Position numbers and translations under genes: made by a program. A stretch of 64,000 bases of DNA from Cantharellus purpuraceus (lineage: Eukaryota > Basidiomycota > Agaricomycetes > Cantharellales > Hydnaceae): the NCBI GenBank assembly GCA_025174535.1, contig JALBUN010000014.1, positions 1 to 64,000 of the forward strand, given 5' to 3'. Positions 37,001 through 49,002 of the stretch are shown piece after piece; the first letter of the stretch is position 1; every line of letters begins with the position of its first letter. The notes below the pieces were generated by a model that worked only from the letters and a program-made list of their open reading frames with translations, was not told the origin of the DNA and ran no database searches.

Positions 37001-38670
37001 CCGGTGGACGGCGGATGCGTGCGGATGAGATGGGGCCGGCGGGCAAGGAAGCGTTGGGCGTCTGTGCCGGAGTGGAAGGGCCTGCGTGGGCGTTGGCGTT
37101 TGAGGCGGGATTGGCACGGGAGCCTGGTGCATTGGGAAGGGTGCGTGAAAACGTGAATGTGGACGGCGTGGTGTTGCCATTCGGCAGCCTCTGCGAAGTC
37201 GTATGCGGGGTGACCCCTACGCTCTTGCCCTTGTCGGCGTCCCGCCTCCTCCTCTCCTTGTCTTTGCGCTGCTCTTCCTTGTCCTTTAAATACTTGGCAA
37301 GCTTTTCCTTTTCGCCGTCAAACTCGACGGACATGACCTCTGTTCTGTTCCCGGCATGTGCAACGCCGATGAGCGGCTTTCCGTGCGACCGTTGGAGCGC
37401 GAGAGACGCAATAGCATGAGACTCGAATCTAGTTGGGATGTAAACAGACACGTGAGAGGACAGCAAGCGCAAAGCGTACTTGATCCAAACGACCCCCAAG
37501 ATGGCGCCGGTTGCCTTGTCCACCTGCTGGTCGAATGCTTGCAAGTCGCCAAACTTGCGAAAATGAGCGCGAATATCGCGGGCGAGCACGAGTGGACTCA
37601 GGCCCTTGACGAGGACGGCACAGGGCGGGGGTGGGCCGGTCGAGTTGGCATCGTGCTGCGACTGCTGTGAATGAAACGGATAGACGCAAGGACACGGAGC
37701 GTACCTCCCAAGGCGGGACGACATGGACCTTTTCTCTGAGAGTGCGCACGCTCTTGACCTCTGCGCCAAGTCCACGGATACGACGACGGGGATCCTTGAC
37801 GCCATGCACGCCCTCGCTGCCGCCGTCGGTGCGCAGGACGAGCTCCTTTTCTTTTTCTTTTGAACGTCGAGAACGCTCCCAGGCGTCGGCGCAGTAGTAG
37901 TCGTAGGTGACCTTCCAGTTGCCCCTGGGCATGCCCTTCCATTCTGGCGGCGACGGCGACGGCGACGGGGGGGGGTTGGGTGGTTGAGGCTGTTTGCGCA
38001 CATTGGGAGAGGGACGCGACGGGGGTGGAGGCGGTGGCGCAGATGGTGTTTCGGGTGGCGGGGGCGTCGGCGCCGTGTGTGTTGGCGGGGGCGGCGGGGC
38101 GACGGGGGGAGACGAGACGGGCGGTGGCGGTAGGGATGGGAGAGGCGGTGGCGCGGATGGAGGAGGAGGAGGAGGAGGCGGCGGCGGCGGTGGTGTTGGA
38201 TGCGCCGGCAGTTGCGACCGAGGCGGGGGCGGGGGCGGGGTGGAGAGTGTCTGCGGGGGACGTATAGTAGACCATCCATTCGCGTGAGGAGTACGAGTGC
38301 CGTTGGCCAAGATGTGGGCCAAACTTGGGCTGGCCCTCGAGGGGTTGGCGGGGCTGGCAGAGGAGGAGGGCCCCGCGGACGGCTGCCCGGTGCCTTTCAC
38401 CGTGGGGGCGAGCCTCTGCGTCTGCTGCTGTTGGTGTGGTAGGTATCCGCGTTTCTTGCTGTTGGCGCTGTTGAAGCCTCGCGGCGCAGTGGGCGGCGTC
38501 GGCATGGACGACGAGCTGGCGCTCGCTGCGGTGGGTGCGAGGACGGGCAGCGAGGAGGACAGGGAGAGTGGGGAGGAGGACGGTGGATGCAGCGACGAGA
38601 CCAAGGCCCGTGGTCCCTTTGGGGGCGCCTTGCCGGTCATCGTTGCGTCAAACGTTATGGCGGGCAACAA
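34097..38670 (-). CDS. SET1: SET1 histone H3-lysine-4 methyltransferase
   Basis: Seven exons on the minus strand (38670-37705, 37664-37480, 37428-36486, 36403-34527, 34434-34313, 34251-34223, 34144-34097) give 1,389 codons with consistent phases. The first ~290 residues are Ser/Pro-rich, including a long poly-Pro stretch. An RRM-like domain follows ([21 protein letters not shown]) at about 335-390, then a Set1-type second RNA-binding segment (PPYWFVTFN). A long acidic/basic low-complexity region has poly-Ala and poly-Gln runs. The n-SET/SET part begins [20 protein letters not shown], with [10 protein letters not shown], the cofactor/catalytic [11 protein letters not shown] and GDEITYDYHFP. 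The post-SET motif is [13 protein letters not shown] at the stop. It is the catalytic subunit of COMPASS, methylating H3K4 in chromatin. The start could also be the Met ten codons later. Confidence 0.95.
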
Positions 38671-38797
38671 GTTCCCTGTTAGCGGTCACAGCCCGCGCTT
38701 CACCCACTGCATTCGCTCAGACCACCACCGGGTGGACTTCAACTACGGGTGTACTTTAACTACAAGTCCTTACTGCATAGGAACTACCAATATATGA

Positions 38798-40627
38798 TTA
38801 TCGGTCGGCACGCATGCCCTCTGCGAGACTGCGTGGCTCCACGATCCAGACAGCAGCAGCAGCAGCAGCCACACCACCACAGCACGCAGCAGCCGTCGTC
38901 GCATCCTCGCACCCATATTTCACCCCCTTCATCTCGCGCAGCAGCGCCCTCACACTGGCCCTGTTCGCAGTGAGCGTCGTCATCCCCTCACACGCCCCCG
39001 CCAGCATCGACTGCACCGTGTGCACCGTCAGCTTCGGGTTCGCCCTTGTCACCTGCGCCCGTGCCGTCTTCGCATGCGGGGCAGCGTCGTGCGAGAGAAC
39101 GTGACGGCACGTCTGCACGAGGTGGCCCCAGAACAACAAAGCCTCCGTCCCGGCACAACGACCACCGTCTGCCGCGTGCGGCGCGTGAATGTGCATCGGC
39201 AAGAGCGCGGTAAAGTACGACTGAGCATATCGCGAACCACGCCAGAACTCTTCGCGGCAACGGGACAGGTCCGTGGCAGGGTGGGCAGGGAACAGCGCGC
39301 GTGCCCGTCGCTTCTCGTCCTCGCCGCCCATCTGTTCCACAATCTGCAGACACCGATCACGAGCCTCCTCGGTGGTCCAAAATTCAATGGGCCCAGACCT
39401 TAGCCGTCCCACAACCTCGTCGATGAGCCCGTGCTTCATCTCCCGCAAACACTGCATAGACAGAGCCCGGGAGTGCTGGCTACGCTCCCCGTCCTCCTCA
39501 GATGCCGTTGCAGCGCCGTCCCCGCGCAGCGTCCCCGCCCGTCCATTCACAGGCATCCAAAATCTCGCCCACGCCCCGTCCTCGCCGTCCGGAAGCTCAG
39601 CATGCGAAAGATCAGACACCAGCGCAATCAGCATCGACAGGTCCATATTAATCCGCTCGCTGGGATACAGCCGTGCAGGCGAGCGACAGGGGTGGCAAAG
39701 GCCGAGGGCCTCCCCATCGCGATGATAAAGACCGCGAAACGCACGCTCCCCCAGCTGCACGTCCAGCCCCATGCCCGTCAGCGCGTCCATCGTCTCCGCT
39801 ATCCGCGCATCTCGCGCGCCGTCGGCAGAGTGGGGCTGCAGCCGGGTGAGACGCAGCGTGACGCGCGGCCGCGCGTGCGTGCCGGCAATGGGCGCCGCGC
39901 TGGCTGCGGCGAGCGCTCTGCCCATGCGGAGGAGCGAGGTGTCCCGGTCCGTGGTGGGACGGGGGGACGGCTCGTCGGTGTTATCGGGCTCGTCGTCGGA
40001 GGCGAAGTACGAGTCCATCTCGCGGAACTCTGCCCATAGTCGCGAATTTTTCATTCTGTTTCACAAGACAACATCAGTTTGGGAGCGCAAATCGCCATCG
40101 GGCGTCCGAAAGAGGGGAGAACAAGGCATTCACGTGTTGACGCGTATCCATTGACGACCCTCGTCGGCGACGACGTCGACTTTGACTCTGCCGGGTTTGG
40201 CGCTCCCTGTTGGCACGGCTTTGCGCTTTCTGCCATTGGGGGGCTCGAATATTTTCCCCACGGCGACGATGGGAGGGGGGGCGGACACTATCTCGTTCCA
40301 CACGGCGACGAAATACGGCGCGTTGGTTGATATGTCTGACCCACGATCCGCCGACGACCTCGCAAGGTACTAAAAAATAGACCATAAACGACACGACGAC
40401 CCATGGAAACGCCCGCGTCAGGCTTTTACCTGCTCAAGAACGTCGACTTCTCTGCCGACGGCATCCTTGAAGATGCGCAGACCTATGATGGGGTCGCCAT
40501 TGTGAGCATATCCATCGTCGCCGTCAATGATGGGCGGGTTATACCCTTGGGATTCGAGGACGGGGAGGGATTGGGATATTGTGCGTAGTTGGTGCAGCAG
40601 GTCTGCGAGGTGGCCTGGGTGCGGCAT
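38798..40627 (-). CDS. UPF0415 / DUF1308 family protein (C7orf25-like)
   Basis: Three exons (40627-40430, 40369-40134, 40055-38798) give 563 codons with matching phases. Exon 1 encodes HLADLLHQLRTISQSLPVLE. Exon 2 contains NAPYFVAVWNEIVSAP and GRQWIRVN, the conserved N-terminal region that ends W-[IV]-[KR]-V. Exon 3 has INMDLSMLIALVSDLSHA, which matches the NLDxxTLIALVSDLS motif of DUF1308, a predicted PIN-like nuclease fold. The C-terminus is Ala-rich. The biochemical role is unknown. Its end lies about 130 bp from the SET1 start on the same strand, so SET1 is directly downstream. Confidence 0.75.
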
Positions 40628-43322
40628 GACGCGCGGGGAATGGGGTGCGGCCGGAGTTTGGAATGAGCTGTACTTTGCAAGGCAGTCCGTTGCATGTTCG
40701 TCGGTTTTTCCGATGCTAATAATTGTGGGATTGCGGTGTAACCACGTTGATGTTTTCGTGAAAGTAATGATGTTTCTGGGCTAGAGTCTCGCTCGGAAAA
40801 CTCGGGCGCGCCGAGGACGTGCGGGTCCTTCTGCAGTTGAACTGTTGGTCACATCTGTTTCAGCCTGATGTGAACGGCCGTTTTGGGCGTGAGGGGTTTT
40901 TGTCGATGGTGGGCCGTATGTGCTGTGTTATTGATCGGTTATCGTTGCCGGCGCGGGTTTATTAATCAACGGGCATCCGCATAACATGGACCTGTTCAGG
41001 CGCATCTCCGCACGGGTTTGACATTTGAACATACTCGCCAAAAAATATTCGCAAGTCCGTGACATCTTTGCGCAATACTTTTCAGTCGCAAGCTGTTGTC
41101 CCATAGTCTATGGAGATGGAATCTCCCTGATATGAGCTTGTTTCTTCGATAGATCAGACAACGGTGATCGACCACGTCGATCGCACCGGAACCCCCTTTT
41201 GCCCAACTACGGGATGGGAGAGGTCAACGGGACATCAATATGATGAGCCTGCTTAAACGGCAAGGAGCGTTACTCTGGAGGGGCGCCGTTGAAATAGGGT
41301 AGGTCGTGATGTGGCCTCGACGGGGCGTGACGCCTGGGTGTGCCGTATTTGATTTGGGGTTTGTGTGAGCTATATATGACTCGAGGGAGGCGAGTCTGAT
41401 TTGGCCCAGATTGCAATGCGTGATGAGTGGAGCTGGTTGAGGAACGATGTGGATGTGATAGGGTGCGATTTGTCTCGAGAGCTGATTGCTTTTTTCGTGT
41501 TCGCTTTCGTTAGGGTTATCGGTTGCAACTTTCTAGATCTAGCAACACTGAAACATATGCAACTTATCGCAGTGTTTCAGCTATATAATCAAGCGTGTTA
41601 CCATATTGTTTTTGTGATGATTCATCCATGTGAGATGGAAAAGTCTGTAAACGTACAATACCATCTGTCACCAGGTGTCTGAAATCACCACGATATGAAA
41701 AAAAAAAAAAAAAACCCTAGGAAACTCGTCGTTATTTTCGCCATAAATGTTTAATGAGTTATTTACAAGTGTTGGTAAAAATAGAGCGAGTTAGCATGGT
41801 CCAGATGCACGAGGGCATGTCCTGGGAGATATATCCCTTGTTCTAATGATTAATAAACAGTTTATTTACAGCTCTCAACAATTTTTGGGCTTCAGAGGGT
41901 GTCATGCAGCATACAGTCGGAAAAACCTTCCAATACCTGGTGTTCATGCTTTCTCCCAGCGCCATCAGCAAGCTCTGGCCCGTTCGGTGGGAAATTTCTT
42001 GAAGCAACGGTAACTAAGTAAACTGCTATCTTGTCAGGGAACTGAGGAGTTTGATCCACCTGCAGCCTGTCTTTGACATCGTTATCGGTGATTTGATACG
42101 GGTTGTCATCGACAGCGAGTCGGATCCGACTTGTGGAGATGCGACGTTGTCGCGGATACCCTCATTCTGATATCCAGAGTACTTTTACGCGGTTAACGGT
42201 ATGTCATCTTATCTTCTTTTTGCAATACTTTACCCGCAGACGCTCTCACGGATGTATACCAAGTCTACGCACACCTAGTATAATGCGCCATTACTGAATT
42301 GATCCGACATGTTTCTCAACATGCCGAGTCGTCTGCTTTTAGTCGCTGGGCACCGCTCCCATTGAGTGATCCAAAATCAAAATCAACTATATCCGGTGGA
42401 CCATCACGTATTTGATAGCAATGATGCTAGACGGCACAGGATCCTTGGAGTGGCCTACAGCCTCTACACATGGCCCGGACTGACGATGAAGAAGCTGGTG
42501 ACGGACGACTTGAAAACACTACAGAAATTGTTCCTAAATAAACGTCATCCGAGCAGTGATAATCAGCATACTGGAGCCTGTGACTAATCTGATTTCAAAG
42601 ATGGTTGAAACTTGAAGGTATGGACGGCGCGGTGGATGAATCTAACTGTTCTGACGGGTGTTCGACCAATGTCGATCATCCACGGTGGTCAGCAAGTTCC
42701 CAAATCCAGACGACGACGACAAAGCCGATGCTCTTGGTCTTTCAAAGGGAAATGACAAGCCCAGCTAGAAATGACGATCCTGCGCTGTCTGCACAAGGCC
42801 ACCCGCTGAAGCCATGACACTTTGGCCCCATCTTCATGCAGAACAAACTACATTGTACGCTGACGTTCTCCAGGCACAAAACTGCTCTCACGTTTACTTT
42901 TTGTCACCGTTACAATAGAATAAGGAGACGTGTGTTAAATGAGCACCGTTATAGAAGATGGTCTTAGGCGCCGTCGGAGTAAGCCGTGACATCGTGTCCT
43001 CGGTACTCTCGCCTAATCGAAGCACAACGCATCTTTGTACCAACTAGTATAAAGGTTAGCAAGTACACTTCTTCTAATCTGTTCTAGATACTTTCCAAGT
43101 CACGCGCTCAACCAGCACCCCGGCAAATGCGTCGCAGCTTGTGATATCACCCAACTTTCCAAGTGGCTTGCAAGTGAGTTGTCGTGCATTTGTGTCTTTG
43201 AGGTATCTCTAGTAAGCTCCATGGATGTTGGGGTATACCTTGGTCCTTACTGTCATTGTCAGGAGGTGTCGCCTTGCGTGGACAGGTTACACGTGGCTGA
43301 TTTGTTACGAGCTGTTCACCTG
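40628..43322. other. long intergenic region between divergent genes
   Basis: About 2.7 kb between the leftward UPF0415 gene and the rightward RSC7 gene. Short frames at 41401-41682, 42103-42297 and 42366-42587 have no motif I recognise and no convincing splice chain. A 16-base A run lies at 41699-41714. A small gene around 42000-42800 cannot be excluded. Confidence 0.45.
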
Positions 43323-45080
43323 ATGGCATCCACGATGCGTCGCATAAAAATCACCCACTCAGCCTCCCGCGTCGTCGTTCCAACCAGTCCTTCCGAATCT
43401 GCAGCTGGAGGCGAAGCCGAGCCCCCCAACTCCGAGGCTCCTTCTGGCTCGGCACCGTCTGAGGCCGAAGAGGCTAACGAGGAGACGGGAACAGATGTGG
43501 ATGGAACTGAGAGTGTGTCGGGTTCTGATGAGGGTGCACCAGTTGGGTTGATCCGGGGAAGGGGGAGGCCTAGAGGAAGACCACGCGGGTCGAGGGGTGG
43601 ACCTGGTAGACCGAGAGGGAGGGGAAGAGGCCGTGGCAGGGGGAGAGGAACTGTAATTTTGAGACTTCCGGGCTTTAATGGAGGGGATGGTGATGGCGAG
43701 GACAGTCAGGGCGGGGAACCTGGTGAAGATGGGGAAGGTGAGCGGTTGTTGTTCCTCTGGGCTCGTCATGCTGTCATTCATTCTTATTCATTCGGTGGAT
43801 GCAGTCATGGGAGGTGGTAAGCCGTTCAAAAAGGTTGGAGGGCATATATACGTGCTTGAAAACGATGAACTGGTGACTGAGGATGATCCAAAAGGCGACC
43901 AAAAGATTGACAGGGATGGGTTTCTCCAAGGTGGTGAGGTTGCATATAGTCGTTTTGCAGAGTTATTGCTCACACTAGGGTTCAGACCGTCAATTTAAAG
44001 CACAAACGTTTGTTCTTCCTCAACGTCATCCAACTCGACAGTATATGCTAGCCATCGAGGCTGCACGAACGTCGGGATATAAGGACTCTTTGTACTACTT
44101 TCGACGGAATCCACTCATGCACAAGCTCGTATGCACGCAGCCAGAAAAAGATGAGCTCATTTTGGCTGGTACAATTCCCTCGCACATGCGGACTAGGAGC
44201 GTCACTCTCGTAACGGCAAGAAGTGCGTACAAGCAGCATGGCGCAAAAATGCTCCGCGGTTCGTCATCACCTCTATGACATCTTCGCGATGGCGTTCATA
44301 ACTGCTGCATGTAGATGGCAAATGGGTTGAGGATGACTATTACGAAGACAAGGTGTTGGCGGACATACTTGCCAAAGGACTAAAGCCTGGTGATCCTGTA
44401 GGGGACCTCACTGACCTTTTGTCCTATGCTTCTGCAAAAGATCCTGTCACAGCACAATCTCAACCCTCACGTGGTGACGGTCCCTCGCGTGGCGGCGGTG
44501 CTACACTATACAAACCAGGTGGCCCTACGACTTTCTTTGGAGGCAACGGGCTGGGACCGTTTGATGGTGATTTGAGTATGATCAAGAAGATGGCGATACA
44601 GCGCGACGGTGTGGATCGTGAAAATTGGATGTGGACTGCCGCGAATAAAGTACAGGAATGGAATGGGGAATGGACGAAGGCGCGGAAACAGAGGATGAAA
44701 GTCTGTGGGGGCGTTTTGAATGTAGAGCCGAATGGCATGGAGGTCGAGAGTCGACACACCAAGAGGAGGAAGCTGGACAGTGACTTGCCTTTGGGGGTGT
44801 ACGAGCCACATTCAGGGATTGTGCATTGTAAGGGTTGATTTGTCCCTAGGTGTTGTTCATATTCTGACTTTCTCCAGATCGCGAGGATACGCAGCCTACA
44901 CAAAGTCGATGGGTGCCCCTAGACGACAAGGCCAAAGACATTGTTGGCGGGTCAAGAGTCGGTGCTGCTGCTTGGGGCCTGGCTTGGGTGGACACGATGA
45001 TAGAGCTGCCACCAGAATATCAGGAGCAGAAACTCAAGGAGGCAAGAACAAAGTTGATCAGTGACCTTGAGCAGGGTTAA
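43323..45080 (+). CDS. RSC7: chromatin-remodelling subunit RSC7/NPL6 (Swp82 family)
   Basis: Five exons (43323-43737, 43805-43933, 43986-44258, 44315-44827, 44878-45080) give 510 codons with matching phases. The N-terminus is acidic, followed by Arg-Gly rich AT-hook-like blocks (RGRGRPRGRPRGS). The conserved RSC7 domain contains VGGHIYVLENDELVTEDDPKG, the DGFLQG segment joined to RQFKAQTFVLP, then YMLAIEAARTSGYKDSLYYF and the K-x-V-T-P-like region SHMRTRSVTLVTAR. The last part carries a Gly-rich linker and the YKPGGPTTFFGG segment. The family is an accessory subunit of the RSC-type SWI/SNF remodeller in the nucleus. The start at 43323 is the first ATG close to the basic N-terminus. Confidence 0.88.
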
Positions 45081-45429
45081 ACTATTGTACTAGATTTGTA
45101 TTCGTTATACTCATGGCGTATTCTGTTCTTGTAATGCACTTAATAGCAGTTACGGTCTCACGGATCTCAATGGATATGCATATTGATGAGAAGCAAAAAC
45201 GGCACATGTTTGGTTTTTGGGGTGTAGCAATACTTGTATTGTAACTCTGACGGCAACACTCGACAGCTAAGATGAGGAGTGTGGCACCACGCTGGCTGAC
45301 TGGAAGCTATAGCAGCGGCATGGAATGCGGCGGCAACGAATGCAGAGTCGACCACTCGGTGGAAGACCGGATGGAACCATCGGTCATATGGAATCGACAA
45401 CCGTCGCGCCTCCTTTTTTCGTCAGAGGC
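45081..45429. other. convergent intergenic region
   Basis: About 350 bp between the 3' ends of RSC7 (rightward) and RPL41 (leftward); no further gene seen. Confidence 0.6.
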
Positions 45430-45567
45430 TTACTCTAAAATGGGAGGATGATCGGATCAGCCTGGGACCAAGCGACAACTAAAGTGCGACATACTGGAAC
45501 GAGCCCTCATCTTTCGGCGTTTGCGCCTGAGTCTGCGAGACCTTTTCTTCTTCCACTTCTCACGCAT
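45430..45567 (-). CDS. RPL41: 60S ribosomal protein eL41 (25 residues)
   Basis: The coding exon 45567-45495 begins ATGCGTGAGAAGTGG and encodes an almost wholly Arg/Lys peptide: MREKWKKKRSRRLRRKRRK, then MRARS. After GT-AG intron 45494-45435, the last exon 45434-45430 supplies only AG plus TAA, completing a final Lys codon and the stop. This gives exactly 25 residues, the canonical eL41 length. An intron in the 5' UTR is likely: a GTGAGT donor lies near 45636 and an AG lies one base before the ATG. eL41 is the tiny basic peptide near the subunit interface of the ribosome. Ordinary gene finders would miss this gene. Confidence 0.92.
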
Positions 45568-45771
45568 ACTGGTGAATCAATAAAAGGAAAAATTATCCTC
45601 AGTACGGTTCGGGCTTGGTAGGAAAGTTGACTCACATATGTGATCAACAAGTGGTGGTTGGGAGAGAAGTAACGAGCGCGATACTGAGCTTGAAATAGGG
45701 TTCTGTCGGACATTGAACTAGGCCAGTGGCTACTGTACAGTTTGAGTTGGGCCACGTGACCTTGTTCGCTT
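45568..45771. promoter_or_regulatory. shared divergent upstream region of RPL41 and the next gene
   Basis: Only 204 bp separate the RPL41 start codon (leftward) from the ATG at 45772 (rightward). This interval also contains the probable RPL41 5' UTR intron (about 45636-45569), leaving about 135 bp for both promoters. No specific element is recognised. Confidence 0.5.
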
Positions 45772-46757
45772 ATGGCGCCGCCCACCAAGCGTGTACCAGC
45801 TGCTTTTCACTCTGAACTGACAGAGTATGTGTCTCTTTTGCGTTCAATCAGGACTAGCTCTACGCTTGATATCGTACCGCTGTTGTCTCAGGCCAAACCT
45901 CATGTTGGGGGCTCGCATTTGACCTCTGATCTCGAGGATAGCCCTGCTAGTGAGGAAGACGCACAATTGAACGATGGAGAAGTTGTTTGTGAATCATCGG
46001 AGCCCACTCCTGATCATGATGCACAGGGGTCTTTGAATGGGAAAGGAAAGGCTAAAGGTTCACCCAAGAGCACTAAGCGTCCCAGACGAAAGGGAGGTGA
46101 TGATACTTGGACGAGATGGCCTCTACTGAAGGAACACTGCCCACTTCCTGAATGGTCCTTTGATGAGGAAGTTATCGCAATCGCTGAACAATGGCTCCGG
46201 TTTCAATCATCCCCCCCCCAGACAGCCAATAATGATCACGCTGGCGCATCAAGTACCACTGATTTTGATGATGACATGATCGAATTTATTCTTTCCCCCG
46301 CACACCTTTCCGGTTTAACCTCTGATGCGGCTTCGAAACTTACTTGTGTTCTCGCTCTTCTTGCCTCTCACCGTGTCAATGCAACGTTTGCCAAGCACGG
46401 TCGAACTGCCCCTATGAGCTGGGTGGATGTACTCGAAGTGGTCGGTGTAGCAGGGATATTTGATGTAGCGTGAGTCCCTTTATTAGTCTTTGTCCAAATT
46501 TTATCATTCTAGAGTTTCCTGTCTTACTGATTTACTAACAATAGCACCGTGCAACATGTGAAGGAATACATGGAGTCTGTTTTCTGCCCGTCTGAATCAC
46601 AAAGTATGTCTTGCCGACATCTTCTGACACATGTTCTGACGTTTGAATACCTAACTATCCTCCTCATTTAGTTATCACCCGCATGCAAGTCCTTGAAGCG
46701 TCCAGTCGTGCCCTTGCAGAGGCCGAAGCATCCTTTGGCCAAGATCTAATGCCATGA
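45772..46757 (+). CDS. conserved-looking nuclear protein of unknown function
   Basis: Three exons (45772-46469, 46545-46603, 46672-46757) give 280 codons with matching phases. The N-terminus has an acidic stretch and then a Lys/Arg-rich cluster (KGKAKGSPKSTKRPRRKGG) that looks like a nuclear localisation signal. After it comes TWTRWPLLKEHCPLPEWSF, the segment most likely to be conserved. A Rrn9-like RNA polymerase I factor is conceivable from the WxRWPL motif, but I cannot confirm this. The C-terminus is a short helix rich in Ala and Glu (ASSRALAEAEASFG). It is transcribed away from RPL41. Confidence 0.65.
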
Positions 46758-47591
46758 TGCACAGCCCCGTCGTTGATTATTACTATCAGGGTTCGTTGGC
46801 TACTTGCTAGACGGAACACAAAGTATAGGCCGTCGAAAGGATTCCTGCAGTGGCTCGGGGGTTACACAGGTCCTCCCAACCGATAAATGATGTTTTCCAA
46901 AGAAAGATAGTGTTAATACGGACATCGGCTATCCACAAACCAGCCCGTCTTCCCAATCGCCAAACGGTCTGACTCAGCGTGGTCATCGCATCCATGGTGC
47001 ACGGGAGTTACTGGTGCTTTAACAAAGAAGCACTAGGACTACTAGTGAGTCACCCGGTTGTGTTTCGCTTGAGCGCATGTTATTAATGGAAACTCTTTTT
47101 CCCAGATCATCAAGGCCTTTGATATGCCAAACGGGAATCCCAGGGCGAGTGGCTGTCATAATTCCAGATTCTTTTCCTTCCAAACGCGCTTACTCCCGGA
47201 GATGCATCAATGCATAGGGCGGAGAATCTCCATTATTGAACCGGGAGCAGTGTTTTATAGGGTGACCGAAAACTCGCGTTTTATTTGCTCGGTGTTTCTT
47301 TCCATTGTGTAATTAGTTGACTTGGTCCTAATCGGGCATGTGCTTTACCTCGGTCGCAGAGGATGTTCAGTACAACTTCAAACTAGAATACGTGCTGATC
47401 TCTTCACAGCAAACAATTTGATTAGTAGAAGGAAGGTGCCTGTGCGCTGAGGATGACAGTAATGACCGTCGCGTAGTTTCGATAAGTTTTACATGTGCCC
47501 ATCATCATAAGTGTCACTTGAATTCAGCCGAGCGGACGGATAAAGTCACCAATATTGAATTACATGGCATCATAGCACCCACCGTACCCTG
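46758..47591. other. convergent intergenic region
   Basis: About 830 bp between the rightward gene ending at 46757 and the leftward TBCC gene. No recognisable gene. Confidence 0.55.
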
Positions 47592-49002
47592 TCATTCTCT
47601 GGCAGACATCAAACGGCTAAGTGACAATACCTCTTTCACAACGCTCTCCACTTCATTACCATCCACTCCATTGTCCATAACATGCACCAAACGTTCTTCA
47701 AACGAAGCTGAGGGGTCAAGAAAACTCCAGTTAGGTGAAGGTGAAGGTTTTATCCAGTCAAAGTCCTGCGCCATGGTGTGCTTTGAAGGTCGCTATAATG
47801 GACAGCACGCCCTTGAAAAGCATGTCACCTACTAAAGGAGAAACTAACCTCAGAAAAGCTTTGAAGTGATGCATGGTGTAGTGAGGTTGGATATGCACCG
47901 AACCGGATATCTTGTGAACGCTCAATGATTGGGTTGGAAAGGACGTGAAGGAAGACTGTCGTATTTGTGGAGTCGTGCATACGAAACTAGAAGACAAAAT
48001 AATGTTGTAATGAATCGAAGGCGAAGATACAAGAGTTAATCACGAAAGAAAGTGTAGTCAAAGAGTCACAGGACGGGTGAAATGAATATGATACATGCCC
48101 CGAGCGACGTACCTGATGACAGCCAACAATAATAACTGAGTCATGAATTTCATGGAGGAGGACACTTCCTTCGATCGGTGGCATAATGAGTATAACTTGT
48201 GACAGAGCTCTAGCGTGCAGAGCAGTGATTGTGTATGTTGGCTCGGACTTAGCCAAACCATCCTTGAAAGACGTGGAAGGGAAGAGATTTACAATACATG
48301 CTTGAAGATTAGTAAGGGTGATATCTGAGCTGTGCGAAACGCTTCTTGGTTGCGAGAGAGGTCTGTCGGGAGGACGGACAAGAGAGGAAATGGTGAGGTG
48401 TGCCGATGATCGAGTGGACAGTGTAACATTAGTAGTGGAAGGAATCGTCGGGGGTTCCTGGGGTGGGGCCTGGGGCTTGTGCTTAATTACTTCGGAGGCT
48501 GGGAGTGGAGATGATTGGGAGGCAGGAGCAGCCGGTTTGCGCTTAAACGCGAATTTTGCCTTGGGAGCGCGACATCTTGATAAAGTTTCTTCTAATACTT
48601 TGAGTTGCTAAGGCAAAATTCGTTAAATTTTCCCAAATATGATGAGAAGTCCATTGAGCTTGGTAATACTCAATAGTTGGAACAGCTAGATTGCACCTGT
48701 TCGTATTTCCCCTGGTCATATGTAGGGAGATATGAAGTTGCATCAACGAGATTCTTCCGCAGCTTCACAACATCAGAAGAGAGAGAAGTAAATTCGGCAG
48801 TGTTCGTCTCAGATATCGAGCCCGATGGGATCAAGGCACCTAGTCGCGAAGTGATGTCTGAACAGGAACAGAACGCCGTAAATATGTTCCTTCATTGCCA
48901 ATTGTGTTATTGATTCGCACCACTTTGTTTGGCTTGAAAATGGCTGTAAAAATTTGCAGATAGGTCTGTTACGTGCGTTTCATCATTGTCTTCTGACATC
49001 AT
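47592..49002 (-). CDS. TBCC: tubulin-folding cofactor C (TBCC)
   Basis: Five exons on the minus strand (49002-48921, 48857-48697, 48607-48113, 47986-47849, 47765-47592) give 349 codons with matching phases, close to human TBCC. The N-terminal domain contains ANFYSHFQAKQS and VDATSYLPTYDQGKYEQ, like the TBCC_N three-helix domain. A Pro/Ser linker follows. The C-terminal beta-helix domain has LHEIHDSVIIVGCHQFRMHD, NPIIERSQDIRFGAYP and FDWIKPSPSPNW. The last motif is diagnostic. TBCC stimulates GTP hydrolysis by beta-tubulin in the folding complex. The catalytic Arg expected in the Q-x-R-x-H motif is present (CHQFRMH). Confidence 0.9.

Noticed and set aside
36180..38279. Single 699-codon minus frame across the SET1 locus
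   Set aside because: It mixes the true exon 2-3 frame with intron and out-of-frame stretches. The spliced model keeps RRM and Set1 motifs and removes the rest.
41699..41714. A-run as the tail of a retroposed gene
   Set aside because: No upstream coding remnant or flanking target duplication could be seen.
43359..43781. Minus-strand frame opposite RSC7 exon 1
   Set aside because: Shadow of the acidic and Arg-Gly repeats; no independent support.
45507..45788. 93-codon minus-strand frame overlapping RPL41
   Set aside because: It reads through the 5' UTR intron in a different frame; the true product is the 25-residue eL41.
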